Positions 7,775 to 15,494 of a stretch of 64,000 nucleotides of DNA are shown here, in pieces. Positions within the stretch are counted from its first letter, which is position 1. Every line of letters starts with the position of its first letter. Source of the DNA: Magnetospirillum molischianum DSM 120 (GTDB lineage: Bacteria; Pseudomonadota; Alphaproteobacteria; Rhodospirillales; Magnetospirillaceae); assembly GCF_000294655.1 (NCBI RefSeq), contig NZ_CAHP01000014.1, positions 329,801 through 393,800 of the forward strand. The letters run 5' to 3'. Below the pieces are notes generated by a model. The model did not search any database, was not told the origin of the DNA, and worked only from the letters and a program-made list of their open reading frames with translations. Both the position numbers and the translations under genes were made by a program.

Positions 7775-9730
7775 ATGAGCCCCGTCAAAGACGACACCAT
7801 GACCGCCGCCGATTTCAACTTTTGGTGCGCGGTCAACAGCAAGCCGTTCCGACTGATGCGTCACCGCTGGCCCGATGGGTCGGTTGAGTGGGACGTCGAG
7901 GTCTTCCCCGGACGGCCCGAGGCGACCGTCGCTTATGGCACCGGCCAAACCGACGAAACGCCCGCCGCCGCCGCCGCCTTTGCCTTCGCCGCCGGAGTCG
8001 AATGGGGCGAAAGCTTTGCCCGCCCGGCTGGAGCCGAAACTTGGGATGAGGACGACAGCGAGGAGCCGGGACCGGTCGTCCCGTTGCCCCTCAGCGTGCG
8101 CCCCACCCCCGCCGCCCCACCCCCGCCCATCGCCGACAGCATTGAGGCCGACGACGAACCGGACGTGGCGGACGAACACGACATAGACGTGGACGACGAC
8201 GAGGACGCACCGCCACGCCGCCAGGGCTATACTCAGCCCTCGATTCAGCTCTTGCAGCCGCCGCCGCCGCGCAATCGGGTCGAAGAGGACGAGGAATCCC
8301 TGGCCGGAAACGCCCGGACGCTTGAAACCGTCCTGCGCAATTTCAAGGTGCGGGGCGAGATCATGGAGGTCCGCCAGGGACCCGTGGTAACGCTCTACGA
8401 GTTCGAGCCGCTGCCCGGCACCAAATCCTCGACGGTTATCAATCTCGCCGACGACATCGCCCGCTCGATGAGCACGATCACAACCCGCATCGCGATCGTA
8501 CCGGGGCGGAGCGTGATCGGCATCGAGATGCCCAATCCGATCCGCGAGACTGTCTACCTGCGTGAAATTCTGGAAAGCCCGGCTTTCCTCCAGCACAGCG
8601 GGCGGCTGCCGCTGGCGCTCGGTAAGGATATCGCGGGCGAACCAGTCGTCGCCGATCTGGCCCGGATGCCGCATCTGCTGATCGCGGGAACCACCGGGTC
8701 GGGCAAATCGGTTGGTATCAATGCGATGATCCTGTCGCTGCTGTACCGCTTCCGCCCCGACGAATGCCGCCTGATCATGGTCGATCCCAAGATGCTGGAA
8801 CTGTCGGTTTATGACGGCATCCCGCATCTACTGACCCCGGTGGTCACCGACCCGGACAAGGCGGTTCGGGTGCTGAAATGGGCCGTGCGCGAGATGGAAG
8901 CGCGCTATCGCGCCATGGCGCTGCTCGCCGTCCGCAATATCGACGGCTACAATGCCCGGTTGGGCGAGTTGGCTGTGTCGGGGCAAAAGGTCACCCATCG
9001 GGTTCAGGTCGGCTTTGACCGCGCCTCCCGCGAGCCGGTGTTCGAGGAACAGCCGATCGACCTGAAGCCGTTGCCGCACATCGTCGTGCTGGTTGACGAG
9101 ATGGCCGACCTGATGATGGTGGCGGGTCGCGATCTGGAAGTGGCGATACAGCGCCTGGCTCAGATGGCTCGCGCCGCGGGCATTCACCTGATCATGGCAA
9201 CCCAGCGTCCTTCGGTTGATGTCATCACCGGCACGATCAAGGCCAACTTCCCCACCCGAATTTCGTTCCAGGTCACCTCGCGAATCGACAGCCGCACCAT
9301 CCTGGGCGAATCCGGGGCCGAGCAATTGGTCGGACAAGGCGACATGTTGTTCATGTCGGGAGGCGGCCGGGTGTCGCGCATCCACGGCCCGTTCGTCTCG
9401 GACACCGAGGTTGAGCAGGTGGTGGCTCATCTGAAGGCCCAGGGCGAACCGGATTACCTCGGCTCGATTACCGACGACGACGATGACGACGACCTGCGCG
9501 GCTCCGGTGACGAGGGCGGCGGCATCGGCAGCGGCGACGATCTGTACGATCAGGCGGTGGCGCTGGTAACGCGCGAGCGCAAGGTCTCGATCAGCTTCAT
9601 CCAGCGTCAGCTTCAGATCGGCTACAATCGCTCTGCCCGGCTGGTCGAACGGATGGAGACCGAAGGTGTCGTGTCACCCTCCAATCATCAGGGCAAGCGC
9701 GAGGTGCTGGGGCGCAACGGAGGGAACTGA
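7775..9730 (+). CDS. FtsK/SpoIIIE-type DNA translocase lacking membrane segments
   Basis: A 651-residue DNA-pumping ATPase. Residues 1 to about 90 form an unrecognised globular region with no hydrophobic span. An acidic Pro-rich linker follows (about 90-165), then the FtsK alpha domain ([22 protein letters not shown]), the RecA-like motor with Walker A GTTGSGKS at 305-312, Walker [14 protein letters not shown], and the [20 protein letters not shown] block. An Asp-rich spacer leads to a winged-helix gamma domain ([24 protein letters not shown]). Canonical FtsK has four N-terminal membrane helices that anchor it at the septum; they are absent here. A second full-length FtsK elsewhere in the genome is likely. 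Start 7775 is chosen for its 1-nt gap to the preceding stop; ATG 7799 is an alternative. Confidence 0.9.
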   Translation: MSPVKDDTMTAADFNFWCAVNSKPFRLMRHRWPDGSVEWDVEVFPGRPEATVAYGTGQTDETPAAAAAFAFAAGVEWGESFARPAGAETWDEDDSEEPGPVVPLPLSVRPTPAAPPPPIADSIEADDEPDVADEHDIDVDDDEDAPPRRQGYTQPSIQLLQPPPPRNRVEEDEESLAGNARTLETVLRNFKVRGEIMEVRQGPVVTLYEFEPLPGTKSSTVINLADDIARSMSTITTRIAIVPGRSVIGIEMPNPIRETVYLREILESPAFLQHSGRLPLALGKDIAGEPVVADLARMPHLLIAGTTGSGKSVGINAMILSLLYRFRPDECRLIMVDPKMLELSVYDGIPHLLTPVVTDPDKAVRVLKWAVREMEARYRAMALLAVRNIDGYNARLGELAVSGQKVTHRVQVGFDRASREPVFEEQPIDLKPLPHIVVLVDEMADLMMVAGRDLEVAIQRLAQMARAAGIHLIMATQRPSVDVITGTIKANFPTRISFQVTSRIDSRTILGESGAEQLVGQGDMLFMSGGGRVSRIHGPFVSDTEVEQVVAHLKAQGEPDYLGSITDDDDDDDLRGSGDEGGGIGSGDDLYDQAVALVTRERKVSISFIQRQLQIGYNRSARLVERMETEGVVSPSNHQGKREVLGRNGGN

Positions 9731-9772
9731 TCCGGTCGCCTTCTTCTCTGGAAAACACCTGCCTCCAGATGG

Positions 9773-9836
9773 TGGGACGATCTCTCCACACGAGAGTGAC
9801 GGCGATTCCGCATCGCCGGTCGGGGGGATCGTCCCA
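9773..9836 (+). promoter_or_regulatory. Possible structured leader: three-stem fold upstream of a methyltransferase gene
   Basis: A perfect 10-bp outer stem is formed by TGGGACGATC (9773-9782) and GATCGTCCCA (9827-9836). Inside it are two smaller perfect hairpins: TCTC/GAGA (9783-9786 and 9792-9795, loop CACAC) and GGCGAT/ATCGCC (9801-9806 and 9812-9817, loop TCCGC). Together they fold as a three-way junction. It lies between the translocase stop and the methyltransferase start. It matches no riboswitch I can recognise. It could be a cis-regulatory RNA, a small RNA, or chance in GC-rich DNA. Confidence 0.4.
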
Positions 9837-9895
9837 TGCTTTGGATGCATGGGCCGGACGGGGCCGACGGGTGTACCGTGCGCATCGGACATCGG

Positions 9896-9924
9896 CGGTC
9901 CGGGGCCGGGGCCGTCACGGACCG
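9896..9924 (+). promoter_or_regulatory. Hairpin abutting the methyltransferase ribosome-binding site
   Basis: CGGTCCG (9896-9902) and CGGACCG (9918-9924) make a perfect 7-bp stem with a GC-rich 15-nt loop. It ends just at the GGAGGGG ribosome site (about 9924-9930), so its folding could affect access of ribosomes to the ATG at 9935. Confidence 0.35.
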
Positions 9925-9934
9925 GAGGGGAAAG

Positions 9935-10528
9935 ATGAACTACGAGACGATCATCAACAATTTCCACGATTCCCTGTTCGCCCGGACGGGACGCAGCGGC
10001 GGCAGTCTGGGCTGGCGGTCGAAGGAATCGCAGCAAGCACGCTTCGACGCGGTATTGTCACAGGGAAACCTGGACGGCAAAACGGTACTGGATGTCGGCT
10101 GCGGCTTTGGCGATCTGGCCGAAGCGTTGCGGCTCAAAGCACCGACCGCCCTTTATACCGGCTATGACATCAACCCCCAATTCATCGATGTATGCCGCTC
10201 CAATGCCCCAGAGCGGGCTTTTGAGTTGCGTAATATCCTCACCCACCCGCCCGAGACGCCGTTCGACGTGATTGTTTCGGTCGGCCCGATCAATATCGAG
10301 CTTGGGCACAACGAAGAATTAGTGCGTTCAATGCTGCGGGCGATGTATAAATCATGCACTCAGCATTGCGTAATGAGTCTGGCCAGTAGCGAATACAGGG
10401 GAACAGACCGGGGCTTCCACTATTACGATCCAGTTGAAATCCTTGATTTCGCGCTATCATTGACCAAGAGCGTCGTTCTGAAGCACGATTACCTTCCTCA
10501 CGATTTCAGCATATTCATGTTTCGCTAA
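9935..10528 (+). CDS. Class I SAM-dependent methyltransferase
   Basis: A 197-residue protein with the Rossmann-fold methyltransferase signature: motif I VLDVGCGFGD (51-60), YTGYDINPQFIDVCR as the acidic loop binding the SAM ribose, and FDVIVSVGPINIE as motif IV. The substrate is unknown. ATG 9935 is preceded by GGAGGGG at good spacing; an upstream in-frame ATG at 9836 lacks a ribosome site and would add a Gly/Arg-rich stretch inside the structured leader. The 3' half is noticeably less GC-rich than its neighbours (for example around 10300-10450), which may point to acquisition by transfer. It stands alone between the translocase and the yajC operon. Confidence 0.85.
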   Translation: MNYETIINNFHDSLFARTGRSGGSLGWRSKESQQARFDAVLSQGNLDGKTVLDVGCGFGDLAEALRLKAPTALYTGYDINPQFIDVCRSNAPERAFELRNILTHPPETPFDVIVSVGPINIELGHNEELVRSMLRAMYKSCTQHCVMSLASSEYRGTDRGFHYYDPVEILDFALSLTKSVVLKHDYLPHDFSIFMFR

Positions 10529-10652
10529 ACTGGCCCCTGCACTCCGTTCCCGTTCAGGCAACGGGGTGAGAGGACGTTTGCAACCGCGTCCGGGACCGCT
10601 ATAGTCCGGCATCGTTTCGTTCGAATGGGTTTTCTCCCGAGGAGTAGTGAAG

Positions 10653-11024
10653 ATGTTCGCCTCGCCAGCCTTCGCCCAAGCCGCCGCCAGCTCCGCTGCC
10701 ACCGGCACCATGGGCATCCTGGAACAGTTCCTGCCTCTGGTTCTGATCTTCGTGGTGTTCTACCTGCTGCTGATCCGTCCGCAGCAGAAGCGGATGAAGC
10801 AGCACAAGGAAATGTTGAACCAGTTGCGCCGGGGCGACCGGGTGGTGACTGCGGGCGGCATCATCGGCACCGTCAACAAGCTGGTCAACGATTCCGAAGT
10901 CGTCGTCGAGATCGCCGATGGCGTCCGTGTCCGCGTCCTGCGCGCCACCATCACCGAGGTGCTGGGCAAGAGCGAGCCGGTCGCTGGCGAAAAGGCCGAG
11001 GCCGAAAAGCCGACCGAGAAGTGA
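10653..11024 (+). CDS. yajC: Sec translocase accessory subunit YajC
   Basis: Small inner-membrane protein associated with SecDF. The 123 residues have a short Ala-rich start, one membrane helix (FLPLVLIFVVFYLLLIRP, about 27-44) and the family hallmark RPQQKRMKQH followed by RRGDRVVTAGGIIGTV. A charged Glu/Lys/Ala tail ends the protein. ATG 10653 has GAGGAG 8 nt upstream; the GTG two codons earlier is too close to that site. It is followed 46 nt later by secD, the standard yajC-secD-secF arrangement. Confidence 0.95.
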   Translation: MFASPAFAQAAASSAATGTMGILEQFLPLVLIFVVFYLLLIRPQQKRMKQHKEMLNQLRRGDRVVTAGGIIGTVNKLVNDSEVVVEIADGVRVRVLRATITEVLGKSEPVAGEKAEAEKPTEK

Positions 11025-11070
11025 TCTTCCCGCCTCTTCACACGACAACCTTTCGAGTACGGGCCGGGAC

Positions 11071-12639
11071 ATGAGCTATTTCCCAAAATGGAAGATCGTT
11101 GTGGTGGTTCTGGTGGGGCTGCTTGGCTTCACCTTTGCCGCCCCCAATCTGTTGTCCCGCGAACATGCCGATCGGTTGCCGTCGTGGTTGCAGCCGGTCA
11201 GTCTCGGCCTCGACCTCCAGGGCGGCTCATACCTGCTGCTGGAGGTCGATACCGGCTATGTCGTCCGCGAGCAGATTTCCGGGCTGGTCGAATCGATCCG
11301 CACCACGCTGCGCAAGGAAAAGATCAAATATTCCGACCTGGGCGTTCGCGGTGACACCGTTAGCGTCCGCATCCTCGATGTCGAGGACCGCGAGCGGGCC
11401 GGAACGCTGCTGCGCAAAATCGATATCTCTGCCGATCTGGAGACCAAGGAAGACGGTCTGGTCCAACTGCGCTATTCCGAGCAGGCGATCCACAAGCGCA
11501 AGCTGTCTGCTGTCGAGCAGTCTCTTGAGATCGTGCGGCGGCGTATCGATCAACTCGGTACTCGCGAACCGTCGATCCAGCGTCAGGGCGAGGACCGCAT
11601 CGTCGTCCAGCTCCCCGGCGTAAAGGACCCCGACCATATCAAGTCGCTGCTGGGCAAGACCGCCAAGCTCACCTTCCACCTGCTCGACGACAGCGTTTCC
11701 GCCGAAGAAGCGGCCCGAGGACGGGTACCGCCCGGTTCGATGGTGCTGCCCGGAGCCGAACACGACCGCGGTCAGCCCGAACAATACGTTGTGCGCAAGC
11801 GGGTCGAGGTCGGCGGCGACATGCTGACCGATTCCAGCGCGACCTATTCCGAAGGCCGCCCGGTCGTCAGCTTCCGCTTCAATGCGGCCGGGGCGAAGAA
11901 ATTCGGCGATGCCACCCGCGATAATGCCGGGCATTTCCTCGCCATCGTTCTCGACGAGAAGGTCATCAGCGCGCCGAGGATCAACGAGCCGATCCTGGGC
12001 GGGTCGGGGATCATCTCGGGCAGCTTCACCCTGCAACAGGTGCAGGATCTATCGATGCTGCTGCGGGCGGGCGCGTTGCCGGCACCGTTGCAGGTGCTGG
12101 AGGAGCGGACCGTCGGTCCCGATCTCGGCGCCGATTCGATCCGCGCCGGTGCAATCGCCTGCATCATCGGCCTAATCCTCGTCGTCATCACGATGCTGGT
12201 GGTCTATGGCTCGCTCGGCATGCTGGCCGATCTGGCGATGGTGTTCAATCTGGTGCTGCTGCTGGCGGCTCTGTCAGCCTTGGGCGCGACCCTCACCCTG
12301 CCCGGTATCGCCGGTGTCGTCCTGACGATGGGCATGGCCGTTGACGCCAACGTGCTGATCTACGAGCGCATGCGCGAGGAACAGCGCAATGGCCGCACTC
12401 TGATGTCGGCATTGCAGGCAGGCTATGACCGCGCCTTCGGCACCATCTTCGATGCGCACGTTACCACCCTGGTCGCGGCGGCTCTGCTGTTCCAGTTCGG
12501 CTCCGGCCCGGTGCGCGGTTTTGCCGTCACCCTGTCGCTGGGCCTTCTGGCATCGCTGTTCACCGCCGTGTTGGTCAACCGGATGCTGGTGGTGTGGTGG
12601 GTGCGTTGGCGCAAGATGAAGACTCTGCCGCTGGCCTGA
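11071..12639 (+). CDS. secD: Protein translocase subunit SecD
   Basis: Membrane subunit that with SecF uses the proton gradient to help release exported proteins. The 522 residues comprise TM1 (VVVVLVGLLGFTFAAPNLL), the large periplasmic domain with LGLDLQGGSYLLLEVD and RIDQLGTREPSIQRQGEDRI, then the C-terminal five-helix bundle starting at AGAIACIIGLILVVITMLVVYG, with GMAVDANVLIYERMREE. Length is normal for a short-type SecD. ATG 11071 begins MSYFPKWKI; a longer frame overlaps yajC and is not credible. An intercistronic hairpin and 105 nt separate it from secF. Confidence 0.97.
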   Translation: MSYFPKWKIVVVVLVGLLGFTFAAPNLLSREHADRLPSWLQPVSLGLDLQGGSYLLLEVDTGYVVREQISGLVESIRTTLRKEKIKYSDLGVRGDTVSVRILDVEDRERAGTLLRKIDISADLETKEDGLVQLRYSEQAIHKRKLSAVEQSLEIVRRRIDQLGTREPSIQRQGEDRIVVQLPGVKDPDHIKSLLGKTAKLTFHLLDDSVSAEEAARGRVPPGSMVLPGAEHDRGQPEQYVVRKRVEVGGDMLTDSSATYSEGRPVVSFRFNAAGAKKFGDATRDNAGHFLAIVLDEKVISAPRINEPILGGSGIISGSFTLQQVQDLSMLLRAGALPAPLQVLEERTVGPDLGADSIRAGAIACIIGLILVVITMLVVYGSLGMLADLAMVFNLVLLLAALSALGATLTLPGIAGVVLTMGMAVDANVLIYERMREEQRNGRTLMSALQAGYDRAFGTIFDAHVTTLVAAALLFQFGSGPVRGFAVTLSLGLLASLFTAVLVNRMLVVWWVRWRKMKTLPLA

Positions 12640-12654
12640 ACCTTTGGTGAAACC

Positions 12655-12678
12655 ATGGCCGCCGCAACCGGCGGCCAT
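12655..12678 (+). other. Intercistronic hairpin between secD and secF
   Basis: ATGGCCGCCG (12655-12664) and CGGCGGCCAT (12669-12678) form a perfect 10-bp stem with a CAAC loop, 15 nt after the secD stop. No T-run follows, so it is more likely an mRNA processing or stability element than a terminator. Confidence 0.5.
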
Positions 12679-12744
12679 CAAGGCGGCGGCCCCGCATGCG
12701 GACAGAGCGCAAAGGCCGAAGGCGCCGTGAATTAGGACCGACCC

Positions 12745-13692
12745 ATGCAACTGATCGATCGTTTCCTGCCGCACGGCACCAATTTTGACTTTATCCGCTA
12801 TCGGCTTATCGCCTTTGGCATCACGGCTGTTCTGATCCTCGGCTCGATCACCGTGATCGTCGTGAAGGGCTTTAATTTCGGTATCGATTTTGCTGGCGGC
12901 ATCCTGATCGAGGCCCAGGCGGTCGAGGGCAAGGCCGACCTTCACACGATGCGCACCAGCCTCGCTACGCTCAATCTCGGCGAGGTCAGCCTTCAGGAGT
13001 TCGGCACCACCGGCCGCGACGTGATGATCCGCATCCAGCGTCAGGACGGCGGAGAGAAGGCGCAGATGGATGCGCTGGGCAAGGTCAAGGACAGCCTCGG
13101 CACCGGCTATACCTATCGCCGGGTCGAAATCGTCGGACCAAAGGTCGGCGACGAACTGGTTCGCGACGGCATCCTGGCGGTCGTGTTATCGCTGGCGGCG
13201 ATCGCCGTCTACGTCTGGTTCCGCTTCGAATGGCAGTTCGGGGTGGGGGCGCTGGTCTCGACCTTCCACGACGTCATCACCACATTCGGCCTGTTTGCCT
13301 TGACCGGGCTTGAGTTCAACCTCACCACGGTGGCGGCGATTCTAACTATCGCCGGTTATTCGGTAAACGACACCGTAGTCGAGTACGACCGTGTGCGCGA
13401 GAACCTGCGCAAGTACAAGACCATGCCGATCTACGACCTGCTTAACCTGTCGGTAAACGAGACGCTGGCCCGGACCATCCTGACGGTGACAACCGTGTTC
13501 GTCACTGTTCTGGCGCTGTTGTTCTTCGGCGGAGAAGTGTTGCGCGGCTTTGCCATCGCGATGTTGTGGGGGCTGATCATCGGCACCTATTCTTCGATCT
13601 ATGTCGCGATGCCGATGCTGATCTACTTCAACCTGCGCAACGGCAAAGACCGCGAGAAAGACGCCGACCCGACGGCGACGCAGCGGCCCTAA
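12745..13692 (+). CDS. secF: Protein translocase subunit SecF
   Basis: Partner of SecD in the auxiliary export complex. The 315 residues show TM1 (RLIAFGITAVLILGSITVIVV), the FGIDFAGGILIEAQ motif, a periplasmic loop, and the C-terminal helices with FALTGLEFNLTTVAAILTIAGYSVNDTVVEYDRVREN, whose core SVNDTVVEYDRVREN is diagnostic. Length fits the family. It is the last gene of the operon; a hairpin follows 14 nt after the stop, before the convergent TPR gene. Confidence 0.97.
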   Translation: MQLIDRFLPHGTNFDFIRYRLIAFGITAVLILGSITVIVVKGFNFGIDFAGGILIEAQAVEGKADLHTMRTSLATLNLGEVSLQEFGTTGRDVMIRIQRQDGGEKAQMDALGKVKDSLGTGYTYRRVEIVGPKVGDELVRDGILAVVLSLAAIAVYVWFRFEWQFGVGALVSTFHDVITTFGLFALTGLEFNLTTVAAILTIAGYSVNDTVVEYDRVRENLRKYKTMPIYDLLNLSVNETLARTILTVTTVFVTVLALLFFGGEVLRGFAIAMLWGLIIGTYSSIYVAMPMLIYFNLRNGKDREKDADPTATQRP

Positions 13693-13705
13693 CCTTTATC
13701 GCCAC

Positions 13706-13726
13706 GGCCGGGCTTATTGCCCGGCC
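13706..13726. terminator. Bidirectional hairpin between convergent secF and TPR gene
   Basis: GGCCGGGC (13706-13713) and GCCCGGCC (13719-13726) form a perfect 8-bp stem with a TTATT loop in the 38 nt between the two stops. There is only a weak T-rich tail on either strand, so it may act as a shared terminator or 3' protector. Confidence 0.6.
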
Positions 13727-13730
13727 GACT

Positions 13731-15404
13731 TTACCCCTGCGCCGTCTCCCGCAAGGCGGCGGCAAGAGCGGCAAGCGGCCCACTCCAATCGCCAGGCACA
13801 GTTTGACGGAACAGCCGGGCTGTCGGGTACCAAGGGCTGTCGTCGCGGTCAAGCCAACGCCAGCACCCATCGAAGCGGGACAGAATCCACACCGGCTTTC
13901 CCATCGCCCCGACCAGATGGACCACCGACGTATCGACGCTGATCACCAGATCGAGATGCGATACCAAAGCGGCGGTTTCGGCAAAATCATCGATCTCGTC
14001 CATCCAGTCGAACACGCTCAACCCGTCGGGCGGGGCCTTAGCCTGCGCTGCCGGGGCGCCCTTTTGCAGGCTGATGAGGGTAATTCCGGGGATATCCGCC
14101 AACACGCCGAACTGAGCCAGCGACAGGCTACGGCGGCGATCGACCCGGTTGGCAGCGCGGTCATCGGGGCGAGGATCACCCGCCCAGACCAGACCGACTT
14201 TCAGCCCCTTGATCCCGGCCAATCGTTCGCCCCAAGACCGCGCCGCCTCGGGATCGACGCCCAGATAAGAAATCGGTGCCGGAATGGTGGCGATCTCGGT
14301 GCCGAATCGCAACGGCGCACTCAGCAGCGGCAGGTGATAATCGGCGGTTACCGCCTCCCCCATCGGCACCACCTCTGCCACGCCGGGAACCGAGCGCATC
14401 AAGCGGAGCAGAGGACGTTGAACCGCCAACACGACCCGCGCGCCCTGAGCCGCCGCCAGATGAGCATAACGGGCGAAGTGCAGCGTATCGCCTAGTCCCT
14501 GTTCGCCATAAAGCAGCAGCGTCTTCCCATCCAGCGGCTCGCCGTGCCATTCCGGCCGGGTCGTGTTGAGATCGGGGAAGCCGAAGAGACGCCGCCTCCA
14601 TTCGTACTCAGCCCAGCCCTCGGCCAACCGACCCGTGCGGAGAAGAACCGCCGCCAGATTGAAGTGAGCGATCACATCGTCGGGATTGAGCGAGAGCGCC
14701 ACCCGGAAGCTGCCCTCTGCGGCCTGCAACTCACCGGAATTATAGAGTGCGATGCCGAAATGGGTGTGAAACCCTGGTCCTTTGGGATCAAGCCGAAGTG
14801 CCTCGGCGTGAAACGCAATCGATTCACCCCACCGCCCCAAATCGCAGGCGATTTCCCCCATCGCGTCATATGCGGCGGCATAATCGGGCCGCAGGCCGAT
14901 GGCGAGACGGAGCGCCTCAATCGCCGCGTCGGTTCGTCCGATCTGATGAAGCGCCCGCCCAAAACCCAAATGCGCCTCGGGGAGACTTGGCACCAACGCG
15001 ATAGCGGCGTGGAACGACTCGGCGGCGTCCCCCCATCGACCGAGATCGAGCAGGGTATTGCCCAGATTGACATGCGGTTCGACCGCATCGGGCTTCAGCG
15101 CAAGAGCACGGCGATAGCTCGATGCGGCCTCGTCACGCCGCCCCAAACGACGCAAGGCCGCGCCCTGGGCACCATGCGCCTCGGCGCGAGCCGGATCGAC
15201 AGTTAATGCGACGCCGAGGGTTTCGAGGGCGGCTTCGGCTCGCCCGGTTTCGGTCAAGAGCTGCCCCAGCATGACAAGGGTTTCGACATGGTGGGGCTTC
15301 GATTTCAAGATCGTTCGGTATTGACGTTCGGCCTTGGCCAACTGCCCGGCCCGGTGGGAGCGGATCGCTGCGTCAAACGCCACCATGATCGACACTGCCG
15401 CCAT
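13731..15404 (-). CDS. TPR protein with C-terminal glycosyltransferase-like domain
   Basis: A 557-residue protein. Residues from about 8 to 270 are seven or so tetratricopeptide repeats (for example AEAHGAQGAALRRLGRRDEA and PHVNLGNTLLDLGRWGDAAE). The C-terminal half resembles GT-B glycosyltransferases of the kind fused to TPRs: LLLYGEQGLGDTLHFARY, then GLKVGLVWAGDP and the nucleotide-sugar-site-like SVDTSVVHLVGAMGKPVWIL. This layout is like proteins implicated in flagellin glycosylation in alphaproteobacteria (the FlmG type of Caulobacter). It is immediately downstream of the flagellin gene on the same strand, separated by a terminator, which fits that role. Acceptor and donor sugar are unproven. 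Confidence 0.8.
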   Translation of the reverse strand: MAAVSIMVAFDAAIRSHRAGQLAKAERQYRTILKSKPHHVETLVMLGQLLTETGRAEAALETLGVALTVDPARAEAHGAQGAALRRLGRRDEAASSYRRALALKPDAVEPHVNLGNTLLDLGRWGDAAESFHAAIALVPSLPEAHLGFGRALHQIGRTDAAIEALRLAIGLRPDYAAAYDAMGEIACDLGRWGESIAFHAEALRLDPKGPGFHTHFGIALYNSGELQAAEGSFRVALSLNPDDVIAHFNLAAVLLRTGRLAEGWAEYEWRRRLFGFPDLNTTRPEWHGEPLDGKTLLLYGEQGLGDTLHFARYAHLAAAQGARVVLAVQRPLLRLMRSVPGVAEVVPMGEAVTADYHLPLLSAPLRFGTEIATIPAPISYLGVDPEAARSWGERLAGIKGLKVGLVWAGDPRPDDRAANRVDRRRSLSLAQFGVLADIPGITLISLQKGAPAAQAKAPPDGLSVFDWMDEIDDFAETAALVSHLDLVISVDTSVVHLVGAMGKPVWILSRFDGCWRWLDRDDSPWYPTARLFRQTVPGDWSGPLAALAAALRETAQG

Positions 15405-15420
15405 ATCAATGTCCTGTTTG

Positions 15421-15439
15421 CACGTCCCGGCAGGACGTG
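15421..15439 (-). repeat. 7-bp inverted repeat upstream of the TPR gene
   Basis: CACGTCC (15421-15427) and GGACGTG (15433-15439) are perfect arms around CGGCA, about 17 nt upstream of the TPR gene start and just beyond the flagellin terminator. It could be an operator or a leader hairpin. Confidence 0.4.
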
Positions 15440-15443
15440 TTCA

Positions 15444-15472
15444 TAAAAAAAGGGGCGGCCGAAGCCGCCCCC
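15444..15472 (-). terminator. Rho-independent terminator of the flagellin gene
   Basis: On the minus strand, GGGGCGGC and GCCGCCCC pair around TTCG (GGGGCGGCTTCGGCCGCCCC) and are followed by seven T residues. It lies about 23 nt after the flagellin stop, as expected for a highly expressed gene. Confidence 0.9.
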
Positions 15473-15494
15473 AATTCTTGGTCCGTCAGCTGGT

